From assembly GCF_014280965.1 (NCBI RefSeq), contig NZ_JACODZ010000001.1:768191-832190 (forward strand): DNA of 64,000 nucleotides, in the 5' to 3' direction. This document shows, one piece after another, positions 52,475-62,284 of the stretch; position 1 is the stretch's first letter; each line of letters opens with the position of its first letter. The notes beneath the pieces were generated by a model. The model saw only the letters and a program-made list of their open reading frames with translations, did not search any database and was not told the DNA's origin. This DNA is from Echinicola salinicaeni. GTDB lineage: Bacteria > Bacteroidota > Bacteroidia > Cytophagales > Cyclobacteriaceae. Made by a program: the position numbers and the translations under genes.

Positions 52475-53290
52475 ATGAAAAAGTTAATCGCTTTGTTCAT
52501 GCTTACCGGACTACTTCTATCTCCGGTTATCACAAAAGCACAGGATGCCACAGAAGAAGCTTCTGCTGAAGACACTACTGAAATGGCAATGGAAGAAGAA
52601 GCAGTTGAGGAACCTGCACCAGTTGTTGCTGACGACGAGATTGTAGTGGAAGAACAGCCTTTCCATCAAATAATCAAGGATAAGTTCATCGAAGGTGATC
52701 CAACTTTCATGACTCCAGTATTGATTTGTTTGATCTTGGGTCTTGCAGTAGCTCTTGAAAGAATTATTACCCTTAACCTTTCAACTACTAACACTAAAAA
52801 GCTTTTAGCTAAAGTTGAAGATGCACTTGATCAAGGTGGGATTGAAGCGGCAAAAGACGTTACAAAAAGCACTAAAGGTCCAGTAGCTTCTATCTTTACT
52901 CAGGGCTTGATGAGATACTCTGAAGGTATCGAAATGGTTGAAAAGTCTATCATCGCTTACGGTTCTGTTGAAATGGGACGTTTGGAGAAAGGTTTAGTAT
53001 GGATTTCACTATTCATCTCTCTTGCTCCAATGCTTGGTTTCATGGGTACTGTAATTGGTATGATTGGTGCCTTTGACTCAATTGAAGCAGCAGGTGATAT
53101 CTCTCCTTCTTTGGTAGCAGGTGGTATTAAAATCGCCCTTTTGACTACTGTAGCTGGTTTGATCGTAGCGATTATCCTACAGTTGTTCTATAACTACTGC
53201 GTGGCGAAAATCGATTCATTGGTGAACGATATGGAGGATGCTTCTATCACTTTGGTTGATATCCTTGTAAAGCACAAATTGACTAAATAA
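52475..53290 (+). CDS. exbB: ExbB/MotA/TolQ-type proton channel subunit, 271 aa
   Basis: ExbB with ExbD forms the inner-membrane proton motor that powers TonB-dependent uptake. The first 23 residues resemble a signal peptide (ALFMLTGLLLSPVITKAQ), then comes an acidic Ala/Glu-rich stretch, a style typical of Bacteroidota. The channel domain has helices near PTFMTPVLICLILGLAVALERI and the conserved SLAPMLGFMGTVIGMIGAFDSIEAAGDISPSLVAGGIKIALLTTVAGLIVAI region. ATG start. Confidence 0.93.
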   Translation: MKKLIALFMLTGLLLSPVITKAQDATEEASAEDTTEMAMEEEAVEEPAPVVADDEIVVEEQPFHQIIKDKFIEGDPTFMTPVLICLILGLAVALERIITLNLSTTNTKKLLAKVEDALDQGGIEAAKDVTKSTKGPVASIFTQGLMRYSEGIEMVEKSIIAYGSVEMGRLEKGLVWISLFISLAPMLGFMGTVIGMIGAFDSIEAAGDISPSLVAGGIKIALLTTVAGLIVAIILQLFYNYCVAKIDSLVNDMEDASITLVDILVKHKLTK

Positions 53291-53350
53291 TAGTCAAAGA
53301 TTGCTTTAACGAATAAATACATTTATTAACCAACCAAAGAACTAAACGAT

Positions 53351-53680
53351 ATGGATTCTTACGATATCATGCTATATGTAAGTTATGCATTGATCGGATT
53401 TGGAGTGTTATTTGCAATAGTAATGCCTCTAATCAAATCAATTGATAACCCAAAAAGTTTGCTTAAGATAGGTGTCGGTGTAATTGGTGTTGGGGTATTG
53501 TTCTTTGTTGCCTACTCTGTTTCTGGCGACGAGGTATTGCCTAAATATGCAGTTGAACCGTTTAACCTGACTCCAGGAGCTTCCAAAGCTGTTGGTGGAA
53601 TATTGCTAACTACTTATATACTATTCGCACTTTCTTTAGTGGGGATTGTATTTACTGAATTAAGTAAAATAATAAAGTAA
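53351..53680 (+). CDS. Small membrane protein of the ExbB-ExbD operon, 109 aa
   Basis: Three hydrophobic segments are seen (MLYVSYALIGFGVLFAIVM, IGVGVIGVGVLFFVAYSV, GILLTTYILFALSLVGIVF). It lies between exbB and the first exbD in an arrangement conserved in Bacteroidota. Role unknown; an accessory subunit of the motor is a reasonable guess. Confidence 0.75.
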   Translation: MDSYDIMLYVSYALIGFGVLFAIVMPLIKSIDNPKSLLKIGVGVIGVGVLFFVAYSVSGDEVLPKYAVEPFNLTPGASKAVGGILLTTYILFALSLVGIVFTELSKIIK

Positions 53681-53686
53681 TTTACG

Positions 53687-54322
53687 ATGGCAAGAAAGAA
53701 AAACCGAATGAGTCAGGAGGTAAATGCAGGTTCCATGGCGGATATCGCCTTCTTGCTACTTATCTTCTTTCTTGTAACAACTACAATTGCTTCTGACAAA
53801 GGTATCACTAACATCTTGCCTCCAAAGCAAGACCCTAACGTGCCACCACCTGATATTAAAAAGAATGAGAGAAATATCTTTAAGATATTGATCAATTCTA
53901 ATGACCAGTTATTGGTTGAAGATGATTTCAGGGATAACACTGAGGGATTGGACCAGGATATTAAGGAGTTTGTTTTGAACTTCGGAAATCCTGATCAGGA
54001 GAATGTGGATCTATACAATACACTTCCTCCTTCTTTAAAAGGAATTTCTTCTAAAGATCCTGAATCTTCAGATCATCCTAACGAGGCAGTAGTATCAATC
54101 AAAACCAATCGTGGTACAAGCTATGAGTTATATTTAGAAGTACTTGATTTGGTGAAGAAAGCTTATTTTGAGATCTATGCCGAAAGAGTAGGTTTGACTG
54201 CTGACGAATACAGGGCTTTGTCCAGTAGGGATGCAGCTGAAAAGGAACTTATGCAACGAGGAAAAGAAAACATTCCTATGGCGATTTCAATTGCTGAACC
54301 AGATAAAACAGGAGGTGAATAA
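53687..54322 (+). CDS. exbD: ExbD/TolR-type protein, first copy, 211 aa
   Basis: The single transmembrane helix near the N-terminus carries the proton-binding aspartate in NAGSMADIAFLLLIFFLVTTTIASD. The rest is a periplasmic domain larger than in E. coli ExbD, with VSIKTNRGTSYELYLEVLDLVKKAY. It overlaps nothing but lies 6 bases after the preceding gene and 2 bases before the second exbD. Confidence 0.93.
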   Translation: MARKKNRMSQEVNAGSMADIAFLLLIFFLVTTTIASDKGITNILPPKQDPNVPPPDIKKNERNIFKILINSNDQLLVEDDFRDNTEGLDQDIKEFVLNFGNPDQENVDLYNTLPPSLKGISSKDPESSDHPNEAVVSIKTNRGTSYELYLEVLDLVKKAYFEIYAERVGLTADEYRALSSRDAAEKELMQRGKENIPMAISIAEPDKTGGE

Positions 54323-54324
54323 TT

Positions 54325-54783
54325 ATGTCGAAGTTTAAGAAAAAAAATAAGACCGAAGAGAACATTCCTACCTCAGCTTTGCCTGATATTATCTTCATGT
54401 TGCTTTTCTTCTTCATGGTTACCACTGTATTGAGAGAGCAAGAGTTATTGGTAGAACAAAAGCTGCCTCAAGCCACTCAATTGCAGAAATTGGAGAAAAA
54501 ATCTTTGATCTCTTATCTATATGTAGGTAAGCCAAAGAATACAAGTCTCTATGGTACCGAGCCTATTATTCAGGCGAATGATGTTCCTATTACTACGAAT
54601 GACATTCTCCTGTGGGTAAATCAAGAGAAAGATAACTTATCTGAAGCTGAAAGAGACCAAATTACCATTTCCCTTAAAGCAGATAGGGATGTTAAGATGG
54701 GACCAATTGCTGATATTCAGTTTGAGCTTAGAGAAGCAGATGCAAGAAAGGTACTTTATGCATCAGTAGGAAAGACAAAATAA
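54325..54783 (+). CDS. exbD: ExbD/TolR-type protein, second copy, 152 aa
   Basis: The transmembrane helix SALPDIIFMLLFFFMVTTVL holds the functional aspartate. The periplasmic part contains ISLKADRDVKMGPIADIQFELREADARKVL, the typical TolR/ExbD closing fold. Two different ExbD subunits next to one ExbB suggests a heteromeric pore. The operon ends at a strong terminator. Confidence 0.93.
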   Translation: MSKFKKKNKTEENIPTSALPDIIFMLLFFFMVTTVLREQELLVEQKLPQATQLQKLEKKSLISYLYVGKPKNTSLYGTEPIIQANDVPITTNDILLWVNQEKDNLSEAERDQITISLKADRDVKMGPIADIQFELREADARKVLYASVGKTK

Positions 54784-54805
54784 AAATTGAATCATTTCAA
54801 TCTAT

Positions 54806-54843
54806 TAAAAAAGCTACCTTAACAAAAAGGGTAGCTTTTTTTG
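54806..54843 (+). terminator. Intrinsic terminator after the ExbB-ExbD operon
   Basis: AAAGCTACC and GGGTAGCTTT form the stem, with a T run after it. Confidence 0.88.
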
Positions 54844-54866
54844 TATAGATACAAGAGTGAATTTCC

Positions 54867-56165
54867 ATGTCAAAGAGTAAAAAGAAGACGCATTTAGCTT
54901 GGGCAATGTACGACTGGGCTAATTCTGTGTACAGTTTAGTTATTACATCCACTATTTTCCCTGTCTATTATAATAATGTGACCCAGAAGGATTCCAATAA
55001 TGATTTGGTTTCTTTTTTTGGTTATGAGGTGGTCAATACGGTATTGTATTCTTGGTCTATTTCTTTTTCATTTTTGGTCATTGCACTATTATCTCCACTT
55101 TTGTCTGGGATGGCAGATTCAGGAGGTAAAAAGTTAACCTTTATGAAGATATTCGCTGTTATGGGGTCCTTATCTTGTATGGGGTTGTTCTTCTTTGATG
55201 GAGGCAATTTGGAATTTGGAATAATATGTAGTGTATTGGCAAGTATTGGTTATGCTGGTAGTATAGTGTTTTATAATGCATTTCTTCCAGAAATCAGTGA
55301 TGTTGATGAATATGATATGCTAAGTGCCAAAGGTTTTGCTCTAGGGTATATAGGAAGTGTAATACTTTTAGTGGTCAATTTGTTAATGATACAAATGCCT
55401 GAATTATTTTATATTAGTGATGGTGGAGAAGCTGCTAGATGGTCATTTTTGATGACTGGGGTGTGGTGGCTGGGCTTTTCTATGATCCCCTTTAGTGTTT
55501 TAGAGGATAACCCTTATGGTAGAAAATATGATAGATCCTTATTATTGTCAGGCTATAAGGAGATTAGATTGGTTTTTAAAGGGCTTAAGAGTAAGATTCA
55601 ATTGCAAAGGTTTTTACTTTCCTTTTGGTTTTATAGCATGGGTGTTCAAACGGTGATGTATATGGCAGCATCCTTTGGAGATAAAGAATTAGAGTTGGCT
55701 GGTGATAAATTGATTTTAACTATACTTATTATTCAAATCGTAGCCATATTTGGAAGTTATTTATTTGCATTTATATCTAAGAAAAATGGGAATAAGACAG
55801 CTTTGGTAAGTATGGTCTTGATTTGGATTATGATATGTTTTTCAGCATATTATGTATATACTGAGTACCAATTTTATGGATTGGCTTTTGTCGTAGGCTT
55901 GGTGATGGGTGGAATACAGTCTATTTCTCGGTCCTCTTATTCCAAATTGATACCCGAGGAAACTGTTGACCATGCCTCATATTTTAGTTTCTATGATGTC
56001 ACTGAAAAGATGGCGATCGTTTTAGGTACATTTTCATATGGCTTGATTGAACAATTTACTGGAAGTATGAGGGTTAGTTCGTTAGTTTTAGGTATGTTTT
56101 TTGTGATGGGACTAGCCTTTCTGTTGCGCATGAGATTTCCAAGTCATAAATTGCTTAAAGTTTAA
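54867..56165 (+). CDS. MFS transporter, Atg22/UMF1-like, 432 aa
   Basis: The protein has about twelve membrane segments and opens with HLAWAMYDWANSVYSLVITSTIFPVYY, the family signature YDWANS. Other blocks are LLSPLLSGMADSGGKK and the AKGFALGYIGSVILLVVN segment. Relatives include yeast Atg22, which exports amino acids from vacuoles; bacterial substrates are unknown. ATG start. nnr follows 11 bases after the stop, so they may be co-transcribed. Confidence 0.87.
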   Translation: MSKSKKKTHLAWAMYDWANSVYSLVITSTIFPVYYNNVTQKDSNNDLVSFFGYEVVNTVLYSWSISFSFLVIALLSPLLSGMADSGGKKLTFMKIFAVMGSLSCMGLFFFDGGNLEFGIICSVLASIGYAGSIVFYNAFLPEISDVDEYDMLSAKGFALGYIGSVILLVVNLLMIQMPELFYISDGGEAARWSFLMTGVWWLGFSMIPFSVLEDNPYGRKYDRSLLLSGYKEIRLVFKGLKSKIQLQRFLLSFWFYSMGVQTVMYMAASFGDKELELAGDKLILTILIIQIVAIFGSYLFAFISKKNGNKTALVSMVLIWIMICFSAYYVYTEYQFYGLAFVVGLVMGGIQSISRSSYSKLIPEETVDHASYFSFYDVTEKMAIVLGTFSYGLIEQFTGSMRVSSLVLGMFFVMGLAFLLRMRFPSHKLLKV

Positions 56166-56176
56166 TAATTATAATA

Positions 56177-57685
56177 ATGCTTGAAATTATTTCTGGTACT
56201 TCTGTTAAAAAGTTAGATGCTGATTTTATACACGAGAAAGGGATATCATCTCATCGTTTAATGGAGTACGCCGCCACTGCCTTTTGCGATTTTATTGAAA
56301 AAAATTTTCATAGGAATGATAAAGTAGGGATTTTTTGTGGTCATGGAAATAATGGAGGGGACGGCCTTGCTATTGCTAGGTTGCTATGGAGGAAAGGCTA
56401 TGATGTAATGGTTTTTTATATAGGAGACTATGGTGCGGCTAGTCCTGATTGTCTATTAAACAAGGAATTGCTTCCAGATAAACTTCCTTCAGTAACTGTT
56501 TGTGATGAAAGAATCAAGTTGATTGATTATGATTTTCATGTCTTAATCGATGCTATATTAGGAATTGGAGTAAATAGACCTTTGGATGGTCTTTATTTAG
56601 ATCTTATCGGTAAACTAAATAGGATTAAAGATGCCACAAGAATTGCAGTGGATATCCCATCTGGACTTCCGGCAGATGGCTGCTTGGTAGGGGAAGCTTT
56701 TAAGGCAGATATTACTGTTAGTTTTCAGTTTCCTAAATATTCTCTTCTTTTTCCGGAACATGCTGAGCACGTAGGAAAACTTAAAGTTGTAAATATTGGT
56801 ATTGATCAACCTTTTTTTGGTCAATTTTCTGAAGGGAAATATTTCTTGCAATACAAGGATATTAAGACTAGACATAAATCATTTAACAGGTTTGCCCATA
56901 AAGGTGATTTTGGAAAAGTTTTATTAGTGGGAGGAAGTTATGGAAAAATGGGGGCTATTAAATTGAGTTCTGAGGCTGCCATGCGTACAGGAAGTGGGCT
57001 GGTAACTTGTTTAAGTCCTAAATGTGGTGTTGAAATATTGCAGGCAAGTTTACCTGAGCTGATGGTAATGGCTTCAGAAGATGACCACTATTTAGGGGGG
57101 ATTGATGTGAATGAGCTTGATAAATATGATGCTATTGGTATAGGTCCTGGTATGGGTACTCAAGAGCTTACGGCAAATTTACTGGAGTTAATGTTAAATA
57201 ACTTTTTAGGACCTATGGTTATTGATGCTGATGGTATTAATATATTATCTAAGCATAAAAAGCTTTTAAAATTATTGAGGGAAAATATTATCTTAACTCC
57301 TCATCTAAGGGAATTTGAACGCTTGGTAGGTTCATGTGAAAATCATCAAGTTCGTTTGAAAAAAGCAACTGAATTTGCTCAAAATTATAATTGTATTTTG
57401 GTTTTAAAGGGAGCTCATACAGCAATTAACCTACCAAATGGAAAGCAATATTTTAACTCCAGTGGAAATCAATATATGGCCACGGGAGGTGTTGGTGATG
57501 TGCTTACAGGTATGATTACCTCATTTTTAGGACAAGGGTATAGTTCGGAAAATGCGGCACTTTGTGGAGTGTTTCAGCATGGGGTTGCAGGGGAAATTGC
57601 CTCAGTTAAAAAGTTAAGGGGAACGATTGCTTCAGATGTTATTAAGGCGATACCCAAGAGTTTTGTCAAATTAAAAATAAAATAA
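56177..57685 (+). CDS. nnr: Bifunctional NAD(P)H-hydrate repair enzyme, 502 aa
   Basis: The N-terminal half (about 1-215) is the epimerase NAXE/YjeF_N domain with IFCGHGNNGGDGLAIARLL, DAILGIGVNRPLDG and VDIPSGLPADG. The C-terminal half (about 225-502) is the ADP-dependent dehydratase NAXD with KVLLVGGSYGKMGAI, IGIGPGMG, VIDADGIN and ATGGVGDVLTGMI. Together they repair NADHX and NADPHX. Fusion of both is normal in bacteria. ATG start. Confidence 0.95.
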   Translation: MLEIISGTSVKKLDADFIHEKGISSHRLMEYAATAFCDFIEKNFHRNDKVGIFCGHGNNGGDGLAIARLLWRKGYDVMVFYIGDYGAASPDCLLNKELLPDKLPSVTVCDERIKLIDYDFHVLIDAILGIGVNRPLDGLYLDLIGKLNRIKDATRIAVDIPSGLPADGCLVGEAFKADITVSFQFPKYSLLFPEHAEHVGKLKVVNIGIDQPFFGQFSEGKYFLQYKDIKTRHKSFNRFAHKGDFGKVLLVGGSYGKMGAIKLSSEAAMRTGSGLVTCLSPKCGVEILQASLPELMVMASEDDHYLGGIDVNELDKYDAIGIGPGMGTQELTANLLELMLNNFLGPMVIDADGINILSKHKKLLKLLRENIILTPHLREFERLVGSCENHQVRLKKATEFAQNYNCILVLKGAHTAINLPNGKQYFNSSGNQYMATGGVGDVLTGMITSFLGQGYSSENAALCGVFQHGVAGEIASVKKLRGTIASDVIKAIPKSFVKLKIK

Positions 57686-57722
57686 AAAAGCGCCCCCTTA
57701 GCTGATCCAAGGGGGCTTTTTA
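57686..57722. terminator. Bidirectional terminator between nnr and asnS
   Basis: GCCCCCTT (57692-57699) pairs with AAGGGGGC (57709-57716), with A residues on the left and T residues on the right, so it serves both convergent genes. Confidence 0.88.
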
Positions 57723-57723
57723 T

Positions 57724-59175
57724 TTAGAATTCTGCACTTCCTGGGGTTCTTGGAAATGCAATTACATCTCTAATATTTCCCATTCCAGTAACAAACTGAA
57801 CCATTCTCTCAAAACCAAGCCCAAAACCTGAATGGGGCGTGGTGCCAAATCTACGGGTATCCAAATACCAGTATAATTCATCTTGAGGGATGTTCATTTC
57901 ATCCATTCTTTTAGTTAGTTTTTCTAGGCTCTCTTCCCTTTGAGAACCACCGACAATTTCACCGATTCCAGGGAAAAGAATATCCATCGCTGCAACAGTC
58001 TTTCCATCTTCGTTTTGCTTCATATAGAAAGCTTTGATTTCTTTTGGGTAGTCAGTCAGAATTACTGGTTTTTTAAAGTGCTTTTCCACTAAGAATCTCT
58101 CATGCTCAGACTGCAGATCTGCACCCCAACCTTCAATTAAGTACTTAAATTTCTTCTTCTTGTTAGGTTTTGAATTCCTCAGTATTTCAATTGCCTCAGT
58201 GTAAGTGAGTCTTTCGAATTCATGTTCTACTACAAATTCAAGTCGTTCCAAGAGTCCCATTTCAGTTCGCTCATTGGCTGGTTTTTTGGCGTTTTCTTCC
58301 GCAGCCCTTTTATCCAAGAAATCCAGGTCATCCTTACAGTTTTTCAAGGTATAAGAGATTATATACTTAAGGAAATCCTCAGCTAAATCCTGGTTGTCTT
58401 CAGCATCATAGAATGCCATTTCAGGCTCGATCATCCAAAATTCAGCTAAATGTCTCGTAGTGTTTGAATTTTCAGCCCTGAAAGTAGGTCCAAAAGTGTA
58501 AATTTCAGAGAGGGCCATAGCTGCCAATTCACCTTCAAGCTGTCCAGAAACAGTTAGATTGGTTTCTCTTTCAAAGAAATCCTCCTTGAAATCAATGTCT
58601 CCATTTTCGGTCAATGGAGGGTTTTTCAAATCTAAGGTAGTTACTTTGAAAGTTTCCCCCGCACCCTCAGCATCTGATGCAGTAATAATTGGGGTATGGA
58701 TATAGAAGAAACCTTTACTGTTGAAATATTGGTTGACAGCGAAAGCCAATGCGTGCCTGATTCTGAATACAGCACCAAAAGTATTTGTTCTCATTCTTAG
58801 ATGGGCAATGTCCCTAAGAAATTCCATTGAATGTTTTTTGGGCTGCAAAGGGTATTTTTCAGGATCAGCTTCACCTAAAACTTCAATTGACTCAGCGGCA
58901 AGTTCAGAAACTTGGCCTGATCCTTGTGATGCGACAACTTGGCCTGTAACTTTGATACAGGCACCTGTGGTAATTCTTCTAAGAATATCTTCGCTTATGA
59001 CATTCGGATCAGCAACAATTTGATAATTTTGGATGACAGAGCCATCATTAAGGGCAATAAAAGAAACGCTTTTATTACTTCTTTTAGTTCTTACCCAGCC
59101 CATTATAGTGGCTTTTTCACCAATAATGTCATTGTCAAGCAAGAATTTAATCTTAGATCGTTTGTTGAATGCCAT
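57724..59175 (-). CDS. asnS: Asparaginyl-tRNA synthetase, 483 aa
   Basis: The N-terminal OB-fold is followed by the class IIb core. Motif 2 lies in [26 protein letters not shown] and motif 3 in [15 protein letters not shown] near the C-terminus. The [12 protein letters not shown] and [13 protein letters not shown] blocks favour AsnRS over AspRS. Direct AsnRS implies no need for the tRNA-dependent Asn route. ATG start, typical length. Confidence 0.95.
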   Translation of the reverse strand: MAFNKRSKIKFLLDNDIIGEKATIMGWVRTKRSNKSVSFIALNDGSVIQNYQIVADPNVISEDILRRITTGACIKVTGQVVASQGSGQVSELAAESIEVLGEADPEKYPLQPKKHSMEFLRDIAHLRMRTNTFGAVFRIRHALAFAVNQYFNSKGFFYIHTPIITASDAEGAGETFKVTTLDLKNPPLTENGDIDFKEDFFERETNLTVSGQLEGELAAMALSEIYTFGPTFRAENSNTTRHLAEFWMIEPEMAFYDAEDNQDLAEDFLKYIISYTLKNCKDDLDFLDKRAAEENAKKPANERTEMGLLERLEFVVEHEFERLTYTEAIEILRNSKPNKKKKFKYLIEGWGADLQSEHERFLVEKHFKKPVILTDYPKEIKAFYMKQNEDGKTVAAMDILFPGIGEIVGGSQREESLEKLTKRMDEMNIPQDELYWYLDTRRFGTTPHSGFGLGFERMVQFVTGMGNIRDVIAFPRTPGSAEF

Positions 59176-59377
59176 AGGAATTGAATTTATGATTTTACCC
59201 CATTAAAGGTAAGTTTGAATCATTGATTTAAAATGGAATGCAAAAAACGATATAATAAGCTTTTTATCAAAATTTTGCTGTAATTTCCTAAATTTGAATT
59301 ATAATCAATGACCTTAATTTGGCTTGCCGAAAGTGGTGTTTAATTTTTAAGAAATAAGGAGTTCTAGAGTACGCGAT

Positions 59378-60832
59378 ATGCAGAAGCTTAATTTAAATCA
59401 GGTATTGTCCCAAAAATTGTCTCCTCAACAGATTCAATTTATAAAACTGTTGCAGGTGCCAACAGCTGAATTGGAGGCAAGAGTAGAGGAGGAGTTGGAA
59501 ATTAATCCAGCACTAGAAGAAGGGAGAGATGAAACAGGGGAGCCTCAGGAAGAGGAAGTCCTTCCGGATAATTATGAGGAAGAGAAAAAAGATGATAAGG
59601 ATATTAACATCGATGATTATTTGAATGATGATTATGGTGGGTATAAAATGCAAGGTGATGGGAACTATTCCCCAGATGAAGAGGAAAGGGAAATACCACT
59701 TTCGAGCGGAACATCTTTGTCTGAACAGCTGATTTCCCAATTGAATTTTTTACGTCTAGATGAACATCAAAGAACAATTGGCAGACAGCTTATTGGTAGT
59801 ATAGAGAGTGATGGTTATATCCGTCGTGACCTAGAAGCCATTATCAATGATTTGGCATTTAGCCAAAATGTTGAAACTGATTTGGATGAGGTTGAAGAGG
59901 TCTTAAGGAAGATTCAAAATTTTGATCCTGCAGGAATAGCAGCAAGAAGTCTCCAAGAATGCCTTTTAATCCAGTTAGAAAGAAAAGAGCACCAAGAAGA
60001 TGAGAATGTTCAAAAGGCTTTGATCGTGGTTTCTGAATGTTTTGATGAGTTTACCAAGAAGCATTATGATAAGATTCTAAAAAAATGTAATCTTGAAGAG
60101 GATGATTTAAAAGAAGTCATCCATATGATTACCCGGTTAAATCCGAAACCAGGAGGAGGTTCTGATGGCTTAATGCGAACTCAGTATGTCATCCCTGATT
60201 TTATTTTGAATAATGTCAACGGGAAATTAGAGATCAGTCTTAATTCGCGCAATGCTCCGGAATTAAGAGTTAGCAGGTCTTATTCTGAAATGTTTGAGGC
60301 CTATGATAAAAGTGATAAAAAGGATAAGAAACTAAAGGATACAGTAAGTTTTGTAAAACAAAAATTGGATGCGGCCAAGTGGTTTATTGATGCTATAAAG
60401 CAAAGGCAGCAGACTCTTTTGAAAACCATGCAGGCTATTTTGGATTATCAAACTGAGTTCTTTGTTGAGGGAGATGAAACCAAGTTGAAACCGATGATTT
60501 TGAAGGATATTGCGGAAAGGATAGATATGGATATTTCGACTGTATCAAGAGTGGCCAATAGTAAAGCTATTCAAACAGAGTTTGGCGTGTTTCCTTTGAA
60601 GTATTTCTTTTCAGAGGGGATTTCTACTGAAGGAGGTGAAGATGTGAGTAACCGGGAAGTGAAAAGTGTTTTACAAAAATTGGTGGATGAGGAAGAAAAA
60701 AGAAAGCCGCTTTCTGATGATAAATTAGTGAAATTGTTAAATGATAAAGGTTATAATATAGCAAGAAGGACTGTAGCAAAATATCGGGAGCAACTTCATA
60801 TTCCAGTAGCAAGATTAAGAAAAGAACTATAG
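59378..60832 (+). CDS. rpoN: RNA polymerase sigma-54 factor, 484 aa
   Basis: Region I (QKLNLNQVLSQKLSPQQIQFIKLLQVP) interacts with activators. Region II is acidic (EEEKKDDKDINIDDYLNDD). Region III has the core-binding and DNA-binding parts (FDPAGIAARSLQECLLIQL and SYSEMFEAY). The C-terminus carries the RpoN box as IARRTVAKYREQLHIP, which recognises the -24 element. No enhancer-binding protein gene is adjacent. A membrane protein gene overlaps the stop codon (TAGTG). Confidence 0.95.
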   Translation: MQKLNLNQVLSQKLSPQQIQFIKLLQVPTAELEARVEEELEINPALEEGRDETGEPQEEEVLPDNYEEEKKDDKDINIDDYLNDDYGGYKMQGDGNYSPDEEEREIPLSSGTSLSEQLISQLNFLRLDEHQRTIGRQLIGSIESDGYIRRDLEAIINDLAFSQNVETDLDEVEEVLRKIQNFDPAGIAARSLQECLLIQLERKEHQEDENVQKALIVVSECFDEFTKKHYDKILKKCNLEEDDLKEVIHMITRLNPKPGGGSDGLMRTQYVIPDFILNNVNGKLEISLNSRNAPELRVSRSYSEMFEAYDKSDKKDKKLKDTVSFVKQKLDAAKWFIDAIKQRQQTLLKTMQAILDYQTEFFVEGDETKLKPMILKDIAERIDMDISTVSRVANSKAIQTEFGVFPLKYFFSEGISTEGGEDVSNREVKSVLQKLVDEEEKRKPLSDDKLVKLLNDKGYNIARRTVAKYREQLHIPVARLRKEL

Positions 60833-61455
60833 TGTATAGAAAGATAGCACTCACCCTTTCGGTGATATTTCAGCCCTTATTAATGCCAAGTATGGTTTTT
60901 GCTTTGATACTTTATGGGGTCCCTGAGGCAACAAAGGTACCCCATGAATTAAAGCTTTCCATTTTTTTATTAGTGATTGTGTCCACTTTGATGATTCCTA
61001 TGTTTGCAATATTGGGAATGAAATACACTAACTCCATACCCAGTGTTCATATGGCAGAAAAGAAGGAGCGATTTGTTCCCTTTTCTATTGTGAGCTTGTT
61101 TTATATTTTGGTCACTTACCTGTTTTATTTAAAGCTTAATTTTGATGAACTTATAATATTTAGTTTAGCCACAATAACAGCGTCAATAATACTCCTAACT
61201 TTGGTGACGTTTTTTTGGAAGGTAAGTGCTCATTTGACAGGTTTGTCAGGGCTTATAGCAATCATTGTTGTGTTGAGCTGGAAGTTTCCGCAGTCACATT
61301 TGTTATATCCCTTAATAATAACGATTATATTGAGTGGAGTGGTAGCTTCATGTAGATTATATTTGAATGCACATCGCCCCTTAGAACTGGTAGCGGGCTT
61401 TTGTCTGGGCTTTATAACGTGTTTCGCGGCTTTCTTTTATTTCTTGATGATTTAA
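60832..61455 (+). CDS. PAP2-like membrane protein, 207 aa
   Basis: About five membrane segments are present. The C-terminal part shows a degraded type 2 phosphatidic acid phosphatase pattern: VSAHLTGLSG in place of PSGH, and SCRLYLNAHRPLELVAGF in place of SRxxxxxHxxxD. The missing aspartate and changed first motif make catalysis doubtful. The start is GTG at 60832, sharing bases with the rpoN stop. It is coupled to the hydratase gene by TAATG. Confidence 0.7.
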   Translation: MYRKIALTLSVIFQPLLMPSMVFALILYGVPEATKVPHELKLSIFLLVIVSTLMIPMFAILGMKYTNSIPSVHMAEKKERFVPFSIVSLFYILVTYLFYLKLNFDELIIFSLATITASIILLTLVTFFWKVSAHLTGLSGLIAIIVVLSWKFPQSHLLYPLIITIILSGVVASCRLYLNAHRPLELVAGFCLGFITCFAAFFYFLMI

Positions 61456-62243
61456 TGGATATGGATTATAATTGCATTATAGTAACTGAACATAAAGGAT
61501 GGGTAGAAATAACCCTGAACAGGCCGAAAGTTTATAATGCACTCAATAAAGATTTGCTTGAGGAACTTTTGGAGGTGATTACAGAAGCAGAAAGGGATAA
61601 TAAGCTTAGGTGTATAGTGATTACTGGTCAGGGAGGAGTTTTTTGTAGTGGTCAAGATTTGAAATCAGTAGGTGAGGATTTAGAAAATATTCCTTTTGCC
61701 AAAATTGTCAGAGAACAATATAATCCTTTGATTTTAAAGATCAGACAATGCAGTAAAACTATTATATGTAAACTAAATGGGTTAGCTGCAGGAGCAGGTT
61801 GTTCGCTAGCTTTGGCATGTGACTTAATAGTTGCTTCTAAGGATGCATATCTTGCAGAAATATTTCCTCATATTGGATTGGTAATGGACGGTGGTTCTAC
61901 TTATTTCCTGTTAAACAAGCTGGGCTATACCAAGGCCTATGAAATAGCTACTACGGGAAGGAAGGTGTATGCGGATGAAGCCGAAAAAATTGGATTGATT
62001 ACAAAAAGTGTAGATTCGTCTGGATTGAACGAAGTCGTACAACAATATATTGATGTTTATACCAATGCATCATCAACAGCAGTGGGAGGAATTAAGGAGA
62101 TGCTTCATAAGGCCGCTGGAATGAGTTTGGATGAAGTTTTAGAGATGGAAGCAGAGTTTCAACAGAAAGTTGGTGGTGGAAAAGATTTTATAGAAGGAAT
62201 TAGAGCATTTTTGGAAAAAAGGAAACCAAATTTTAATCAATAA
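61455..62243 (+). CDS. Enoyl-CoA hydratase/isomerase family protein, 262 aa
   Basis: This crotonase-fold enzyme shows WVEITLNRPKVYNALNKDL, VITGQGGVFCSGQDLKSV and the oxyanion-hole region KLNGLAAGAGCSLALACDLIVASKDA. The downstream ILGHIGLVMDGGSTYFL-like segment (IFPHIGLVMDGGSTYF) resembles PaaG, a ring-oxepin isomerase, so phenylacetate breakdown is possible but other paa genes are absent. The ATG at 61455 shares bases with the previous stop; 61461 is an alternative. Confidence 0.85.
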   Translation: MDMDYNCIIVTEHKGWVEITLNRPKVYNALNKDLLEELLEVITEAERDNKLRCIVITGQGGVFCSGQDLKSVGEDLENIPFAKIVREQYNPLILKIRQCSKTIICKLNGLAAGAGCSLALACDLIVASKDAYLAEIFPHIGLVMDGGSTYFLLNKLGYTKAYEIATTGRKVYADEAEKIGLITKSVDSSGLNEVVQQYIDVYTNASSTAVGGIKEMLHKAAGMSLDEVLEMEAEFQQKVGGGKDFIEGIRAFLEKRKPNFNQ

Positions 62244-62278
62244 AAAAAGGGATTTTAAAATCCCTTTTTTTATTGATT
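62235..62278. terminator. Perfect 44-base palindrome, bidirectional terminator
   Basis: The left half AATCAATAAAAAAAGGGATTTT is the exact reverse complement of the right half. It can end both the hydratase gene (its TAA lies inside) and the convergent barrel gene. Confidence 0.9.
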
Positions 62279-62284
62279 GGTTTA

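Noticed and set aside
59300..59377. Sigma-54 promoter upstream of rpoN
   Set aside because: TTGGC is seen, but the GC at the correct spacing is missing.
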